A stretch of DNA of 33,007 bases, taken from positions 1-33,007 of the forward strand of contig ONSJ01000037.1 of the NCBI GenBank assembly GCA_900320515.1, written 5' to 3'. The notes below the pieces were generated by a model. It was not told the DNA's origin. It saw only the letters and a list, made by a program, of their open reading frames with translations, and made no database searches. Origin of the DNA: an uncultured Methanobrevibacter sp. GTDB lineage: Archaea; Methanobacteriota; Methanobacteria; Methanobacteriales; Methanobacteriaceae. This document shows positions 9,559 through 17,438 of this stretch, piece by piece. Numbering within the stretch: position 1 is the stretch's first letter; each line of letters opens with the position of its first letter. The translations under genes were made by a program, and so were the position numbers.

Positions 9559-10518
9559 CTAATCAATCGAATTTTTTAATCTTTTCCATGTTTTATAATA
9601 TAATTTTGGACTTAATAAGAATAATTTAATTTTGGATTTGAACTTGCCGTCCCCTTCATATTTGGATAATTTAGTGAGCAAATCAAGCTCCTTCATTTTG
9701 CCGAGTACCTCATCAAAATCATACCCGTTGTAGAAGAAGTAGTTCATGTTTCCGAATATTGCCTTCGGAATTCTTGAGGTAATAATCAAGTTGGCCAGGT
9801 CATCCCTTCCCTGGCTTTTATAAAATTCAGCCAAATCCTCAAAGATAGCTATAACCTCAAAACGCCTGAACTCGGTTGTATTGATGGCGGATTCGGAGTG
9901 CTGGATGTAATAGTAGGTGGCTTCATTGCTTATTGCAACCTCCTCTCCATAAAGTAAGGCCCTAAGTGCAAAATCGATGTCCTCACCATAAACCAGGCTG
10001 GGATTGAACCTTATGTTATTGTCATTGATTATGCTGGCTTTGTACATCAATTGCCAGAAGTTGAACGGCATTTCCATATTCAGTTCCTTTTTTATAAGTT
10101 CATCGCAAAACATCAGTTCGGAGGCAAAATGATGGGGTGTGGATAATTTATCTCCATCCTTTTTAACGAATTGAATCATGCTAAAGTCGGTTTTGCCATT
10201 GTATAATTCGGACAAGTGATTTCCTGTTACATAATCATCTGCATCAATGAAAACCAAATATTTGCCCTTTGCCCCATCAATTCCACGATTTCTTGCGCTG
10301 CTTACTCCTGAATTTTCCTGGTGTATGACATTGTAGGAAATTGATGATTTGGACAATTTCTGATTGATAATCTCAAGGCTGTCATCGGTTGACCCGTCAT
10401 CTATGACAATCAATTCAAAACTTCTGAAATCCTGATTGATTATTGAATCAAGTGTGGTACCTATATACCCTTCGCAGTTATAGACTGGAACGATAACACT
10501 AACATCAAAATTATCCAT
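9559..10518 (-). CDS. Family 2 glycosyltransferase (WcaA/EpsJ-like)
   Basis: This 319-residue GT2 enzyme begins with DVSVIVPVYNCEGYIGTTL, then VIDDGSTDDS, the DADD metal-binding motif in VFIDADDYVTG and YGEDIDFALRALLYG in the acceptor region. This set is typical of GT2 enzymes in capsule, teichoic-acid and O-antigen clusters. It differs from the two downstream GT2s, which have the NNDT/NSDT type motif. The ATG at 10516-10518 is preceded by GAGGGAT. An earlier in-frame ATG overlaps that site and is rejected. The stop of the TagB-like gene (10520-10522) lies one base before the start, so translation is probably coupled. Donor sugar unknown. Confidence 0.88.
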   Translation of the reverse strand: MDNFDVSVIVPVYNCEGYIGTTLDSIINQDFRSFELIVIDDGSTDDSLEIINQKLSKSSISYNVIHQENSGVSSARNRGIDGAKGKYLVFIDADDYVTGNHLSELYNGKTDFSMIQFVKKDGDKLSTPHHFASELMFCDELIKKELNMEMPFNFWQLMYKASIINDNNIRFNPSLVYGEDIDFALRALLYGEEVAISNEATYYYIQHSESAINTTEFRRFEVIAIFEDLAEFYKSQGRDDLANLIITSRIPKAIFGNMNYFFYNGYDFDEVLGKMKELDLLTKLSKYEGDGKFKSKIKLFLLSPKLYYKTWKRLKNSID

Positions 10519-10519
10519 T

Positions 10520-11608
10520 TTATCCCTCATTATTTAAAAGAAAATTTACAATACGCTTGGATGAGTTACCATCTATTTCATCAAATTGAGTCTTTACAAA
10601 TTCCGATATTTTGCTTTTATCGAATTCATCATTTTCAATTACGCCGATCAACTCATCGGATGTGTAAACGATGTGGCCCGGAACGGTAGTTTTGAAATCA
10701 TAGTAAAATCCACGTTCATTGGCCAGATATTCATCCAAATCATAAGTGAAAAATACGGTAGGTTTATTTAAAATTGAGTATTCAATCATTATTGATGAAT
10801 AGTCTGTTATCAAGACATCGCTAATCAGCATCAACTCCTGTTCTGATTCATATCCGCTTACATCAATATATTTTCCCTTTGAAGATATGTCATCCTTATA
10901 AAAGTTCTTTATCTTTGGATGGAGCCTCAATGCCAAAACATAGTCGTTTCCCAATCTTTCGTTAAAGTCTTCCAAATCAAGATAGCTGAAAACATTATTA
11001 TATTTTTCCTCATCTCTAAAGGTTGGAGCATAGAGAATTATTTTCTTATCCTGTGATATTCCATATTTCTGACAGAAATCCTTTTTCAGTTTATCCAAAT
11101 CACGGTTTTCAAAGTAATAATCCATTCTTGGAAGTCCCAATGCCTTGATTTTGGACTCAGGCATTTGAAAAGCTTCACTATAATATCCTATGATGTTTTC
11201 AGAGGTAACTATCAGATAATCCGTATTTTCAGAAATTTTACTTAATATTTCTCTGCTTTCAATATCAACAGAGCCTCCGAACTTTTTTGAAGCTCCCGGA
11301 GCGTGCCATAATTGTACAATTGTATTCTCATCTCCGAATTTCATGAAAGCCAGCGGGAAAAAGTTATCGTTTAAAAATATGTATTTGGAGCTTGCCAGCT
11401 TTTTGAAACTGCTGAAAGACAATTTGTCCTTGTAAAAGAAATGGAAGTCGAAATTTCCCCTTTTTTCAAATTCCTTTTTAATATAATCCAAATTGCCTTT
11501 AAATGATTCTCGAGAATCAATTATAAAAGAAATTCTGTTTTTTTCAACATCTGTATGTTTGAATAAGCTAAACATCAAACCATACAGTTTATGCTTTAGA
11601 TAAGACAT
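10520..11608 (-). CDS. CDP-glycerol glycerophosphotransferase family protein (TagB/TagF-like)
   Basis: In Gram-positive bacteria this family transfers glycerol-phosphate or ribitol-phosphate from CDP-polyols onto lipid-linked wall teichoic acid precursors. The 362-residue product shows the family hallmarks: VQLWHAPGASKKFG (about 110-123), TSENIIGYY, a catalytic-region histidine in LRLHPKI and the nucleotide-binding SDVLITDYSSIMIEY. Many homologues carry an extra N-terminal glycosyltransferase part; this one is the short TagB-like form with an amphipathic N-terminus. No CDP-glycerol or CDP-ribitol synthase is in the window, so the donor must come from elsewhere or be another CDP-linked group. 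It follows the small membrane gene by six bases and has only a weak Shine-Dalgarno, consistent with translational coupling. Confidence 0.87.
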   Translation of the reverse strand: MSYLKHKLYGLMFSLFKHTDVEKNRISFIIDSRESFKGNLDYIKKEFEKRGNFDFHFFYKDKLSFSSFKKLASSKYIFLNDNFFPLAFMKFGDENTIVQLWHAPGASKKFGGSVDIESREILSKISENTDYLIVTSENIIGYYSEAFQMPESKIKALGLPRMDYYFENRDLDKLKKDFCQKYGISQDKKIILYAPTFRDEEKYNNVFSYLDLEDFNERLGNDYVLALRLHPKIKNFYKDDISSKGKYIDVSGYESEQELMLISDVLITDYSSIMIEYSILNKPTVFFTYDLDEYLANERGFYYDFKTTVPGHIVYTSDELIGVIENDEFDKSKISEFVKTQFDEIDGNSSKRIVNFLLNNEG

Positions 11609-11614
11609 GAAAAT

Positions 11615-11896
11615 CTAATGTAAAAATGAAAGCATTCCTGGAATTGCCCCTGCCATTGCCTGTACACCTAAAATGAAAATAGCTAAACCACCGATGAAAT
11701 TGATAACCCTAGCATATTTCATTGCTACTTTTGTACCGAATGTTCCAACTAAAAACCACATAAGGACGGCAATAAAACTCAAAATGGCCAAACCCAAAGG
11801 ATCAACGTGTGCAGCAACACCCTGAGCGGCTAAAATCAAGTTTTCAATGTTTCCAAAGACTATTAAAGGTAAGAAGTGCATTATTTCAGGATCCAT
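11615..11896 (-). CDS. Small three-helix membrane protein, paralogue 2 (unrecognised family)
   Basis: This 93-residue, very hydrophobic protein has three predicted helices (about 6-30, 38-57, 67-90). It shares a clear pattern with the gene just upstream: FGNIENL.L..QGV.A.V.P near the start, GTFGT in the middle and FIGGLAIFILG.QAM near the end. I do not recognise it by name. Helix 1 with a conserved acidic/Asn motif and helix 3 with FIGGLAIFILG resemble one half of the inverted-repeat ion transporters of the LysE/TerC/MntP type, which have 6-7 helices. A pair of halves could make one transporter. That is inference. The start ATG (11894-11896) follows the upstream stop by one base, with GAGGTGA in the last codons of the upstream gene, so the two are co-translated. 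Confidence 0.72.
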   Translation of the reverse strand: MDPEIMHFLPLIVFGNIENLILAAQGVAAHVDPLGLAILSFIAVLMWFLVGTFGTKVAMKYARVINFIGGLAIFILGVQAMAGAIPGMLSFLH

Positions 11897-11897
11897 T

Positions 11898-12164
11898 CTA
11901 TTCACCTCTAATTGAAGTAATCATCGCTTGGGCTCCTAAAATGAAAATAGCTAATCCACCAATGAATTCGATAAAACTAACATAATCTATAAGCATCTGT
12001 GTCCCAAAAGTTCCAATTGATAACCATAATCCTACACAAATAAAACTTGCAATAGCTAATTTAATTGGATTCACACCTGCTACAACGCCTTGTGAAGATA
12101 GCACTAAATTTTCAATATTTCCAAAAATAATTAACGCTACAAAAGGCAAATATTGCTCCAACAT
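11898..12164 (-). CDS. Small three-helix membrane protein, paralogue 1 (unrecognised family)
   Basis: This 88-residue protein begins MLEQYLPFVALIIFGNIENL and has three hydrophobic segments with the same GNIENL, GTFGT and FIGGLAIFILG blocks as its downstream paralogue. It is the first gene of the probable glycan operon. The ATG at 12162-12164 is preceded by GGTGAT, and an in-frame upstream ATG lies within or before that ribosome-binding site and is rejected. A TATA box lies at 12222-12229. Its place at the head of a polysaccharide operon hints at a role in ion balance or export for envelope assembly, but this is a guess. It is not long enough to be a complete LysE-type carrier on its own. Confidence 0.72.
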   Translation of the reverse strand: MLEQYLPFVALIIFGNIENLVLSSQGVVAGVNPIKLAIASFICVGLWLSIGTFGTQMLIDYVSFIEFIGGLAIFILGAQAMITSIRGE

Positions 12165-12221
12165 TAAAATCACCATTTCCCCAAAATAAATAATCTAACA
12201 TGATTATTATATTAAAATTAA

Positions 12222-12229
12222 TATATAAA
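12222..12229 (-). promoter_or_regulatory. TATA box of the small-membrane-protein/glycan operon
   Basis: The minus strand reads TTTATATA, 58 bases before the first ATG of the operon, giving a leader of roughly 35 bases with GGTGAT. A 13-base palindrome TTGATA-A-TATCAA lies further upstream at 12277-12289 and could be an operator; its function is not shown. Confidence 0.5.
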
Positions 12230-12322
12230 ATTATCCATATTTCAATGAAATTTTTAGATTACATTCTGAAAAATTATTGATAATATCAACTAAAAATATT
12301 AAATTATTTAAATAAAATTAAG

Positions 12323-12347
12323 AAAAAAATGAATATTATAAAAAAAA
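12323..12347 (-). terminator. Oligo-T terminator after rfbB
   Basis: About 25 bases after the rfbB stop, the minus strand has eight T (12340-12347) and then seven T (12323-12329). There is no strong stem, as usual for archaeal oligo-T terminators. It separates the rhamnose operon from the glycan operon downstream. Confidence 0.55.
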
Positions 12348-12372
12348 GAGGTATGTTTCAAGTGTAAAATCA

Positions 12373-13380
12373 CTATCTGTTGGCATACATTTTTTCATAA
12401 TACTCCTGATATTGGCCGCTTTTAACCTGATTTGTCCAATCCTGATTGTCCAGATACCATTGGATTGTCTCTTTAATACCTACTTCAAAAGTATAATCCG
12501 GACTCCAGCCCAATTCATTTTGGATTTTGCTTGAATCTATTGCATAACGTCTATCATGCCCTAAACGGTCAGTGACGAATTCAATCAATGACTCGTCCTT
12601 GCCTAAGGTTTCAAGTATCAGCTTAACGATGTAGATATTTTCCTTTTCGTTGTTTCCGCCAATATTGTATACTTCACCAAGCTTTCCTTCATGCAGAACC
12701 AGATCGATGGCTGTACAGTGGTCATGCACATGCAGCCAGTCCCTGATGTTTTTCCCGTCACCGTAAACAGGCAATTTCTTATCTTCAAGAGTGTTTGAAA
12801 TCATCAAAGGGATTAACTTTTCCGGAAACTGATAAGGCCCATAATTGTTTGAACATCTGGTTATATTTATAGGCAAATCAAAGGTTTCAAAGTATGCTCT
12901 TGTAATCAAATCTCCGCCGGCTTTGGAAGCTGAATAAGGACTGTTAGGCTGTAGAGGAGTGGTTTCTGTAAAGTATCCTGTCTTGCCTAAGGTACCGTAA
13001 ACCTCATCAGTTGAAATTTGGATGTATTTATCAACGCCGTATTCATTTGCAGCATTCAAAAGAACCTGTGTACCCAGTACATTTGACTTAATAAATATCT
13101 CAGGGTCTGTAATGCTTCTGTCAACGTGACTTTCAGCTGCAAAATTGATAACATAATCACATTCTTTAACTAAATCATCCACAACGTCCTTGTCTCTGAT
13201 ATCACCTTTAACAAAGGTGTAATTGTCCTTGTCTTCAATATCTTTCAGGTTTTCAAGGTTTCCGCAATAGGTTAATGCATCCAAATTTATGATATGGTAA
13301 TCTGAGTATTTGTTAACCATATATCTTACAAAATTACTTCCAATAAAACCTGCTCCACCTGTAACTAAAATATTTGCCAT
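12373..13380 (-). CDS. rfbB: dTDP-glucose 4,6-dehydratase
   Basis: RmlB/RfbB catalyses the second step of dTDP-L-rhamnose synthesis, turning dTDP-glucose into dTDP-4-keto-6-deoxyglucose with bound NAD. The 335-residue extended SDR protein has the glycine-rich TGGAGFIGSNFVRYM at the N-terminus, the FAAESHVDRSI block, the active-site region STDEVYG and the YSASKAGGD catalytic Tyr-Lys pair. RCSNNYGPYQFPEKLIPL and RDWLHVHDH are also typical. The ATG at 13378-13380 is used. A GTG three codons upstream is part of the Shine-Dalgarno TTAGTGAT, which itself overlaps the rfbC stop, so rfbC and rfbB are translationally coupled. It is last of the rfbA-rfbC-rfbB unit. Confidence 0.96.
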   Translation of the reverse strand: MANILVTGGAGFIGSNFVRYMVNKYSDYHIINLDALTYCGNLENLKDIEDKDNYTFVKGDIRDKDVVDDLVKECDYVINFAAESHVDRSITDPEIFIKSNVLGTQVLLNAANEYGVDKYIQISTDEVYGTLGKTGYFTETTPLQPNSPYSASKAGGDLITRAYFETFDLPINITRCSNNYGPYQFPEKLIPLMISNTLEDKKLPVYGDGKNIRDWLHVHDHCTAIDLVLHEGKLGEVYNIGGNNEKENIYIVKLILETLGKDESLIEFVTDRLGHDRRYAIDSSKIQNELGWSPDYTFEVGIKETIQWYLDNQDWTNQVKSGQYQEYYEKMYANR

Positions 13381-13388
13381 AATAATCA

Positions 13389-13946
13389 CTAATATTTAAT
13401 TTTAGCCTCTTTAAAGCTTTTCAATTCTTTATCCTTATCTGATAATATTATCTCATCGATTCCATCCAGTGGCCAGTCAATGCCAATGTCCTCATCATCC
13501 CATTTTATTCCGCTTTCATCTTCGCCGTGATAGAATTCTGTGCATTTGTAAACGAATTCCGCTTCATCTGACAATACCAAAAACCCATGGGCAAATTTGG
13601 GAGGAATGTATATCTGCTTTTTATTCTCTTCGGACAGTATTTCACCATACCATTTTCCATAAGTCGGTGAATCTCCCCTTAAATCCACTCCAACATCAAA
13701 GACTTCACCTTTAATAACACGGACCAATTTCCCCTGCGGATAGTTCAACTGTAAATGAAGGCCTCTAAGAACACCTTTTGAGGATTTTGACTGATTGTCC
13801 TGAACGAAAGTCAAGTCATGACCTGCTTGTTTAAAATCATTTTCATGGAAGGTTTCCATAAAGTATCCCCTGTTGTCTTCAAAGACAGTAGGCTCCACCA
13901 CAAACATGTCTTCAATACCAGTTTCTGTGAATTTAAATTTTCCCAT
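13389..13946 (-). CDS. rfbC: dTDP-4-dehydrorhamnose 3,5-epimerase
   Basis: RmlC epimerises dTDP-4-keto-6-deoxyglucose at C3 and C5, the third step towards dTDP-L-rhamnose. The 185-residue cupin has the expected order of motifs: DNRGYFMETFHENDF, FVQDNQSKSSKGVLRGLHLQ, PQGKLVRVIKGEVFDVGVDL, YIPPKFAHGFLVLS and the C-terminal IDWP. The histidine of RGLHLQ and the aspartate of VGVDLR are the catalytic pair in this family. The start at 13944-13946 is preferred over an in-frame ATG nine bases upstream, which lies inside GATGAT, the ribosome-binding site. The rfbA stop overlaps that same site, so the two genes are tightly coupled. Confidence 0.96.
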   Translation of the reverse strand: MGKFKFTETGIEDMFVVEPTVFEDNRGYFMETFHENDFKQAGHDLTFVQDNQSKSSKGVLRGLHLQLNYPQGKLVRVIKGEVFDVGVDLRGDSPTYGKWYGEILSEENKKQIYIPPKFAHGFLVLSDEAEFVYKCTEFYHGEDESGIKWDDEDIGIDWPLDGIDEIILSDKDKELKSFKEAKIKY

Positions 13947-13951
13947 AATAA

Positions 13952-14818
13952 TCATCTTTTAGCTAAATTAAATAAATATTCTCCATAATCGGTTTTTTTA
14001 AGTTCTTCAGCAGTTTTCAATAATTCTTCTTCACCAATATATCCTTTAAGATATGCAATCTCTTCAAGGCATGCAATGTATAAGCTTTGTCTTTTCTGAA
14101 CTGTTTCTATGAAGTTTGCCGCTTCAAGAAGTCCTTCATGAGTTCCTGTATCAAGCCAGGCCATACCTCTACCTAAAAGCTCTACTTTCAGCTTTCCACG
14201 ATTTAGATATTCCTCGTTGACAGAGGTGATTTCAACCTCTCCCCTGTCTGAAGGCTTTACGTTTTTGGCTATTTCAATTACATCATTGTCATAGAAATAC
14301 AGACCGGGTACGATATAATTAGATTTTGGTTTTTCTGGTTTTTCTTCAATTGACAGTACGTTCCATTCATCATCAAATTCCACTACGCCAAATGCTTCGG
14401 GATTGTTGGTGTAATAACCGAATATAACTGCTCCTTCCTCAATGTTAGTTGCCCTTTCAAGTATTTCGGTGAACCTGTGGCCATGAAATATGTTGTCCCC
14501 TAAAATGAGTGCAACATTATCGTTTCCAATAAACTCTTCACCTATGATGAACGCTTCTGCAAGACCGTTGGGATTTTCCTGAACCTCATATTCGAATTTT
14601 ATTCCCAAGCCGGATCCGTCGCCGAGCAAATCTTTATACATTGGTAAATCTCTAGGAGTAGATATAATCAATATTTCTTTAATTCCTGCAAGCATTAAGA
14701 CAGAAATAGGATAATAAATCATTGGTTTATCATAAAGTGGTAACAATTGCTTGGAAACCGCCTTTGTAATAGGATAAAGACGAGTTCCGGAACCACCTGC
14801 AAGCACTATACCTTTCAT
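13952..14818 (-). CDS. rfbA: Glucose-1-phosphate thymidylyltransferase
   Basis: RmlA joins dTTP and glucose-1-phosphate to make dTDP-glucose, the first and normally feedback-regulated step of the dTDP-rhamnose pathway. The 288-residue product starts [19 protein letters not shown], with the nucleotidyltransferase loop and the [15 protein letters not shown] block. ILGDNIFHG, the FGVVEFD/SIEEKP blocks and [14 protein letters not shown] follow. The ATG at 14816-14818 is preceded by GGGAGAG. A TTG five codons upstream is not needed. A TATA-like TTTATTTA around 14871-14878 lies ~55 bases upstream, so rfbA probably heads the rfbA-rfbC-rfbB operon. Confidence 0.96.
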   Translation of the reverse strand: MKGIVLAGGSGTRLYPITKAVSKQLLPLYDKPMIYYPISVLMLAGIKEILIISTPRDLPMYKDLLGDGSGLGIKFEYEVQENPNGLAEAFIIGEEFIGNDNVALILGDNIFHGHRFTEILERATNIEEGAVIFGYYTNNPEAFGVVEFDDEWNVLSIEEKPEKPKSNYIVPGLYFYDNDVIEIAKNVKPSDRGEVEITSVNEEYLNRGKLKVELLGRGMAWLDTGTHEGLLEAANFIETVQKRQSLYIACLEEIAYLKGYIGEEELLKTAEELKKTDYGEYLFNLAKR

Positions 14819-14923
14819 ACGATTCTCTCCCAAATTATATTATTAATTTATATTATATTTAACATGCTATAAATAAATAATTTAACAAAAAAATTATATA
14901 TTCAATAATAGTCATGAACTCTT

Positions 14924-14938
14924 AAAAAAAGAAAAAAG
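14924..14938 (-). terminator. Oligo-T tract downstream of the C69 peptidase
   Basis: The minus strand has two T runs (six, then seven, split by one C) about 95 bases after the peptidase stop codon. This fits an archaeal T-tract terminator lying before the rfbA promoter. Confidence 0.4.
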
Positions 14939-15030
14939 AAGGAAATGAGATTCTTAATGTATTATGAATTCAATTACCGCATTTCAGAAATACATACGAT
15001 AATTGAACTTCTATTAGTTGCACTAGGCAT

Positions 15031-16635
15031 TTAAGGAACATTTCCATATTCTGATGCATTAAGTTTTACTTCCATTGGTGGAATTACTACCTTTTCGCCG
15101 GTCATTTGATGGGTTTCGGGATTGCGTTGTATTTTAAAGGTATTACTATTATAGCTTTGTGTCCAAACAACATCGTTCAGCATCTGCTTGCCGTCTTTGA
15201 ATGCTTTGGTCTGCATATCATTGCAGTATGAAGTGATATAACTTGCCCTGGAGTTATTATCCTTGATTTTCTGTGCATGTTCGATTACCTTGCTCATTCC
15301 GGAGAACATGTTGCTTTCCGCTTCATGCCAGTACGCTTGAACAGGCTGACCGTAGATTTTATAGTTTTCCGGTCCCACACATCGAGTGCAAAGATCTTTA
15401 AAGACATAATACGGGTAATTATCTGTATCAAATACTCCACTTTCATTTGCAGGTTGATTAGCTCCATAAGCCTCACTGACATTTATGCAGTCATTGGATA
15501 CTGGTACATACACTCCATAAACTGGCGGACCGCAGCTGACCCAACTGACACATGACATTTCCGCCGGAAGATTTGGGAATATCTGTATCATATGGGCACT
15601 TAATGTTGTATCACTTCCAATCACCCTCATATCAACTCTACGTGTCTCATCAGGAGAAAATTGTGTTCCCTCGTATCGATTGCGATAAATTTGACTGACA
15701 TTTTCTAGTGAAACCTTCTCATCCGGTGAAAAACAGAGCGGATACTTGTCATTCTGAATGTAGTGTGAGTTGAACTTTGAAGGTGCCAGAATATGGTGCC
15801 CAATCCATGTTCTCATATGAGAGTAATCAGTAGTAGTCTGTTTTCCGGAATATGTATCTAACAAGTTGATCTCATTATTCTTACCATGCACAGCAAAGCC
15901 ATTTTCTTCTGCAAGAGAAATTAAATCTTTAGATGTAATATTATCTTCATAGTCAGATAAGTACTCTAAGGAAAACTCATTACCAAAGACTGACACTTTA
16001 TCACTCGGCAATTTCACTGCAGCATACTGATGTCCGGTATATATCTCAATATACCATACCTCGTTCTGATCAGCAATTATGGCAATATCGGAGTCGCAGC
16101 TGCCGTACTTGTCAACGATTCCCAAAAGGGTTTCTACACCTTCTCTAGCCGTTTTGCTCTGACAAATCACAAGGTCTGATGCAGCATCTTCACAAATACC
16201 ATCTTCCACAAACGGATCTGCTTGCATTGAAGCATTGTTTGAAAAGGCTGTAACGGACATGGTCATAGCTACACCGTATTCGTTTGTGCATGTAGCCGAA
16301 TCAATGAGACCATCATTACGCACTACTGTACTGTTCATATATGGTGTCGCAGTGTAGTGATAAGTTGTTGCCGGAATTTCAGTTTTAACCTTTCCATCAA
16401 GACTTACAGGCATTAACCGACTGGGTTCGTTCTCCACCCTTGGAGTCACCGTGATATGATTTCCAAAAACCTCCTGATAGTCATTTGATCTTGCAACAAT
16501 TATTGAACCGTCGGCACTGACATCCTGACCTACATATACTGCAGTACATGCTGAGCAGGCCGGCATACTGCACACCAGCAGCACACACAAAACTAAAAAC
16601 ATAGATTTTTTGGGCAAATATTTAAACTCGAACAT
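15031..16635 (-). CDS. Secreted C69-family dipeptidase (Ntn hydrolase)
   Basis: Peptidase family C69 enzymes are N-terminal-nucleophile cysteine hydrolases that split dipeptides. The 534-residue product has a Lys-rich start and a hydrophobic signal segment (about 9-29) ending PACSA. Cys30 follows as the expected mature N-terminal nucleophile in CTAVYVGQDVSADGS, the family's hallmark, then ARSNDY. VRNDGLIDSATCTNEYGVAM and WYIEIYTGHQYAAVKLP also match. Full length for secreted members. Family homologues are best known from lactic bacteria and Bacteroidetes, so transfer from gut bacteria is plausible but not tested. AAGGAAGAT precedes the ATG, and a TATA box at 16781-16788 implies a leader of ~120 bases. 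It interrupts the rhamnose genes; action on peptides of pseudomurein or diet is only a guess. Confidence 0.88.
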   Translation of the reverse strand: MFEFKYLPKKSMFLVLCVLLVCSMPACSACTAVYVGQDVSADGSIIVARSNDYQEVFGNHITVTPRVENEPSRLMPVSLDGKVKTEIPATTYHYTATPYMNSTVVRNDGLIDSATCTNEYGVAMTMSVTAFSNNASMQADPFVEDGICEDAASDLVICQSKTAREGVETLLGIVDKYGSCDSDIAIIADQNEVWYIEIYTGHQYAAVKLPSDKVSVFGNEFSLEYLSDYEDNITSKDLISLAEENGFAVHGKNNEINLLDTYSGKQTTTDYSHMRTWIGHHILAPSKFNSHYIQNDKYPLCFSPDEKVSLENVSQIYRNRYEGTQFSPDETRRVDMRVIGSDTTLSAHMIQIFPNLPAEMSCVSWVSCGPPVYGVYVPVSNDCINVSEAYGANQPANESGVFDTDNYPYYVFKDLCTRCVGPENYKIYGQPVQAYWHEAESNMFSGMSKVIEHAQKIKDNNSRASYITSYCNDMQTKAFKDGKQMLNDVVWTQSYNSNTFKIQRNPETHQMTGEKVVIPPMEVKLNASEYGNVP

Positions 16636-16780
16636 AAATATCTTCCTTAAACAAACTCCTGTATGAATCTTAATTTTTGAAAAAAATATCTGATAAACTT
16701 ATTTTATTCAAAACAATTATTCGTAAAAACTGTAATTTTTAATTAAAATATTCAGATATGTTTAAAATTTTATCTTCGAC

Positions 16781-16788
16781 TATATAAA
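16781..16788 (-). promoter_or_regulatory. TATA box upstream of the C69 peptidase
   Basis: The minus strand reads TTTATATA, 146 bases from the start codon. No better element lies nearer, so the transcript would carry an unusually long leader for this genome. Confidence 0.4.
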
Positions 16789-16881
16789 TATATTACTATT
16801 ATGTTTTTTACCCAAAAAACATTAAATGCTATTAAATCAAATCTAAAAGCACAGCTAAACCGAATTAAATAAAAATAAAAA

Positions 16882-17112
16882 TTAATAAATGATTTTAATG
16901 GTTAAAAACTGATTTTCATCGGCAGCATCGCGAAAAGTGTCGATGATATCACCATCAACTTCCCCGGCATTGACCAGTTCAATTTCACATTCGATTTCTG
17001 TGAGACAGTCATATAATGCATCAAGATTTTTTCCATAGTAATCAGGCAAATTCAAAGCTTCCTTCAAATAGTCATGCCCTTCCTTTTTAATCAGATTACC
17101 GTCCAACTGCAT
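16882..17112 (-). CDS. Barstar-family ribonuclease inhibitor
   Basis: Barstar binds and blocks barnase-type secreted ribonucleases inside the producing cell. The 76-residue product has the family core LPDYYGKNLDALYDCLTEIE (about 24-43), which holds the helix that plugs the RNase active site. It also has HDYLKEALN before it and a C-terminal beta strand (FLTIKIIY). The usual length is ~90 residues, so this is slightly short but looks complete. The ATG at 17110-17112 follows AGAGGTTTAAA and lies one base after the old stop codon of the barnase remnant, so the Shine-Dalgarno is inside the toxin's last codons. An in-frame upstream extension reads across the toxin remnant and is rejected. The immunity gene looks intact although its partner is not. 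Confidence 0.85.
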   Translation of the reverse strand: MQLDGNLIKKEGHDYLKEALNLPDYYGKNLDALYDCLTEIECEIELVNAGEVDGDIIDTFRDAADENQFLTIKIIY

Positions 17113-17113
17113 T

Positions 17114-17438
17114 TTAAACCTCTTTGAATGTATTGTAGTGGTCATTAGTGTAATAAACCTTATAGTCACCGGTATTGTATACTATCCTTTCAGCGCCCTC
17201 CATGCCATCCAAGATTTTGAGCTTCCTTTTTTGTTATATAGTTGCTTGGAAGCTTATGAAACTCCTTGATGTAGGCTGAAACCTCATCGACTGTACAGTA
17301 CTGTCCATCCTCAACAACTTTTACATCGCTCGCCTTGTCATTGCCGAAATTCAGGAAATCAAAAAATCCTGCGCTTACAACTGAAATGCTGAATAAGGCA
17401 ATGATTATTGCAATGATAAAAACTAATTTTTTATTCAT
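17114..17438 (-). pseudogene. Secreted barnase-like ribonuclease, broken by an internal deletion and frameshift
   Basis: The open part (17190-17438, 82 residues) has a clear signal peptide (MNKKLVFIIAIIIALFSISV, ending VVSA). Then comes the barnase N-half, YIKEFHKLPSNYITKKEAQN followed by LGW, which keeps the lysine equivalent to barnase Lys27. It then runs into a TGA after WHGGR. In another frame, the sequence just downstream reads GAERIVYNTGD..VYYTNDHYNTFKEV and a stop, which is the barnase C-terminal strand with the equivalents of Arg87 and His102. Only 16 bases separate the Trp codon from the Arg87 codon, against ~51 residues in barnase. About 137 bases are therefore missing, including the catalytic Glu73 and Arg83 region. 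The ATG overlaps the rfbD stop (ATGA), and the 3' end carries the barstar ribosome-binding site. Confidence 0.82.

Noticed and set aside
6272..11608. A complete teichoic acid or O-antigen export system
   Set aside because: No Wzx/Wzy, ABC exporter or ligase can be found in the window; only synthesis steps are supported.
13947..13955. Start of rfbC (and likewise radA, rfbB, rfbD) three codons upstream, giving an MIIM prefix
   Set aside because: The upstream GTG/ATG lies in or directly against the Shine-Dalgarno match to the 16S tail (AUCACCUCC), and the family N-termini begin at the second Met.
17113..17169. N-terminal extension of the barstar protein
   Set aside because: It reads through the barnase C-terminal codons in another frame, whereas AGAGGT is ideally placed for the shorter start and the family core begins there.
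17190..17438. A genuine 82-residue secreted protein rather than a broken RNase
   Set aside because: The barnase C-half is present just downstream in a different frame and adjoins barstar, so a deletion explains the sequence better than a separate short family.
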